Of a stretch of DNA of 6,391 nucleotides, positions 5,862 to 6,391 are shown in pieces; positions within the stretch are counted from its first letter, which is position 1, and each line of letters opens with the position of its first letter. The translations under genes and the position numbers were made by a program. The notes below the pieces were generated by a model. It did not search any database. It was not told the origin of the DNA and saw only the letters and a program-made list of their open reading frames with translations. The stretch covers positions 1 through 6,391 of the forward strand of contig CALJAQ010000154.1 in assembly GCA_938029515.1 (NCBI GenBank), read 5' to 3'. This DNA comes from an uncultured Nitrososphaerales archaeon (GTDB taxonomy: Archaea > Thermoproteota > Nitrososphaeria > Nitrososphaerales > JAAOZN01).

Positions 5862-6391
5862 ACAACCCACAGGATTCGCAGCGTACATAGTAGTCGATAG
5901 GTTCGGCGCCTAATCGCTCATCTTGCCGCTCATCCCTCTCCGTCCTCGTGGTGAGCACCTGCACACTTCGGCTTCTATCCCGGTAGACGGTTAAACCCTT
6001 GCAGCCTAATCTATATGCCAATAGATAAGCTTGCTCTATGTCGTTCATGCTCGCGTCGTACGGGAAGTTTATCGTCTTTGACACAGCATTATCCACATAC
6101 CTTTGGAAGGCTGCTTGCATCCTCACGTGCCATTCTGGAGATATGTCGTGCGCAGTTACGAAGATCCTTCTAACGTGCTCAGGTATCTCCTCTATATGCT
6201 GTATCGATGTGGAAGAGGCTATCTTCTTCATAAGCTCCTCGCTGTAGAAGCCCTCTTCTATAGCCACTTTTTCAAATAATGGGTTAACTATCGTGAGGTT
6301 CTCACCCAGTGTTTCCCGCACCATCTTAGTGTAGACGATCGCAAACAGAGGCTCTATTCCATTAGAGCAGCCAGCAATTTCGCTTATTGTG
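5860..6391 (-). CDS. nrdJ: Class II (B12-dependent) ribonucleotide reductase, C-terminal part
   Basis: This family reduces ribonucleotides to deoxyribonucleotides using adenosylcobalamin as radical source, supplying dNTPs. The frame is open to the window edge, so the start lies beyond it; 176 residues are visible of a protein usually 700 or more long. The visible part opens with TISEIAGCSNGIEPLFA, the conserved AGCSSGIEP region of class II enzymes near the end of the barrel. NPLFEKVAIEEGFYSEEL, then RRIFVTAHDISPEWHVRMQA, DNAVSKTINFP and LGCKGLTVYRDRSRS follow, all typical. The tail is a charged linker rich in Arg and Glu ending in RCESCGL. The CxxC pair is expected to pass electrons to the active-site disulfide. 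The tail ends 2 residues after the second cysteine, shorter than many homologues with longer cysteine-rich ends. Class II rather than I or III is inferred from these signatures, since the core catalytic cysteines lie outside. Confidence 0.93.
   Translation of the reverse strand, partial: TISEIAGCSNGIEPLFAIVYTKMVRETLGENLTIVNPLFEKVAIEEGFYSEELMKKIASSTSIQHIEEIPEHVRRIFVTAHDISPEWHVRMQAAFQRYVDNAVSKTINFPYDASMNDIEQAYLLAYRLGCKGLTVYRDRSRSVQVLTTRTERDERQDERLGAEPIDYYVRCESCGL

Noticed and set aside
6038..6247. Open frame opposite the ribonucleotide reductase gene
   Set aside because: It is a shadow of well-conserved reductase sequence.

Overview
The window comes from an archaeon, most likely of the TACK superphylum (crenarchaeote, thaumarchaeote or aigarchaeote-like; I cannot place it more finely). 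The reasons are an archaeal A-type ATP synthase cluster in the order A-B-D-small gene-K, an aspartate carbamoyltransferase with a separate zinc-binding regulatory chain, TATA-type promoters with very short or no leaders, strong use of AGA/AGG and ATA codons, and frequent TTG start codons. The predicted proteins are well conserved and unbroken, so this is core chromosome. I see no mobile element, CRISPR array, rRNA or tRNA.

Positions 1-3687 (+ strand) hold the 3' part of an A1Ao ATP synthase operon: the catalytic A subunit (5' end outside the window), the non-catalytic B subunit, the central-stalk D subunit, a 47-codon gene for a tiny, highly charged helical protein, and the proteolipid K (c) subunit of the membrane rotor. 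A, B, D and the small gene overlap or lie within a few bases of each other. The K gene is preceded by its own strong TATA box, spaced for an almost leaderless transcript. Subunits C, E, F, H and I are not in the window. T-rich tracts follow the K gene.

Positions 3814-4538 (- strand) hold pyrI, the aspartate carbamoyltransferase regulatory chain, followed 2 bases later by a small two-helix membrane protein of unknown function. A 383-base non-coding divergent region (4539-4921) separates pyrI from pyrB, the catalytic chain, at 4922-5848 (+ strand). Archaeal pyrB and pyrI usually form a tandem pyrBI operon; here they are divergent, and a nearly identical element, TTTA(A/T)TAACCTT, sits just upstream of each start.

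Positions 5860-6391 (- strand) hold the C-terminal part of a class II (adenosylcobalamin-dependent) ribonucleotide reductase, convergent with pyrB. The two stop codons lie 11 bases apart within a short perfect inverted repeat. pyrB/pyrI (pyrimidine synthesis) and the reductase (dNTP synthesis) thus form a loose nucleotide-metabolism neighbourhood beside the ATP synthase operon.

The less ordinary items are the 47-aa hendecad-patterned protein between D and K, the altered P-loop of subunit A, the split pyrI/pyrB arrangement with its repeated promoter element, and the unidentified membrane hairpin protein downstream of pyrI. I see no clear new multi-gene system.
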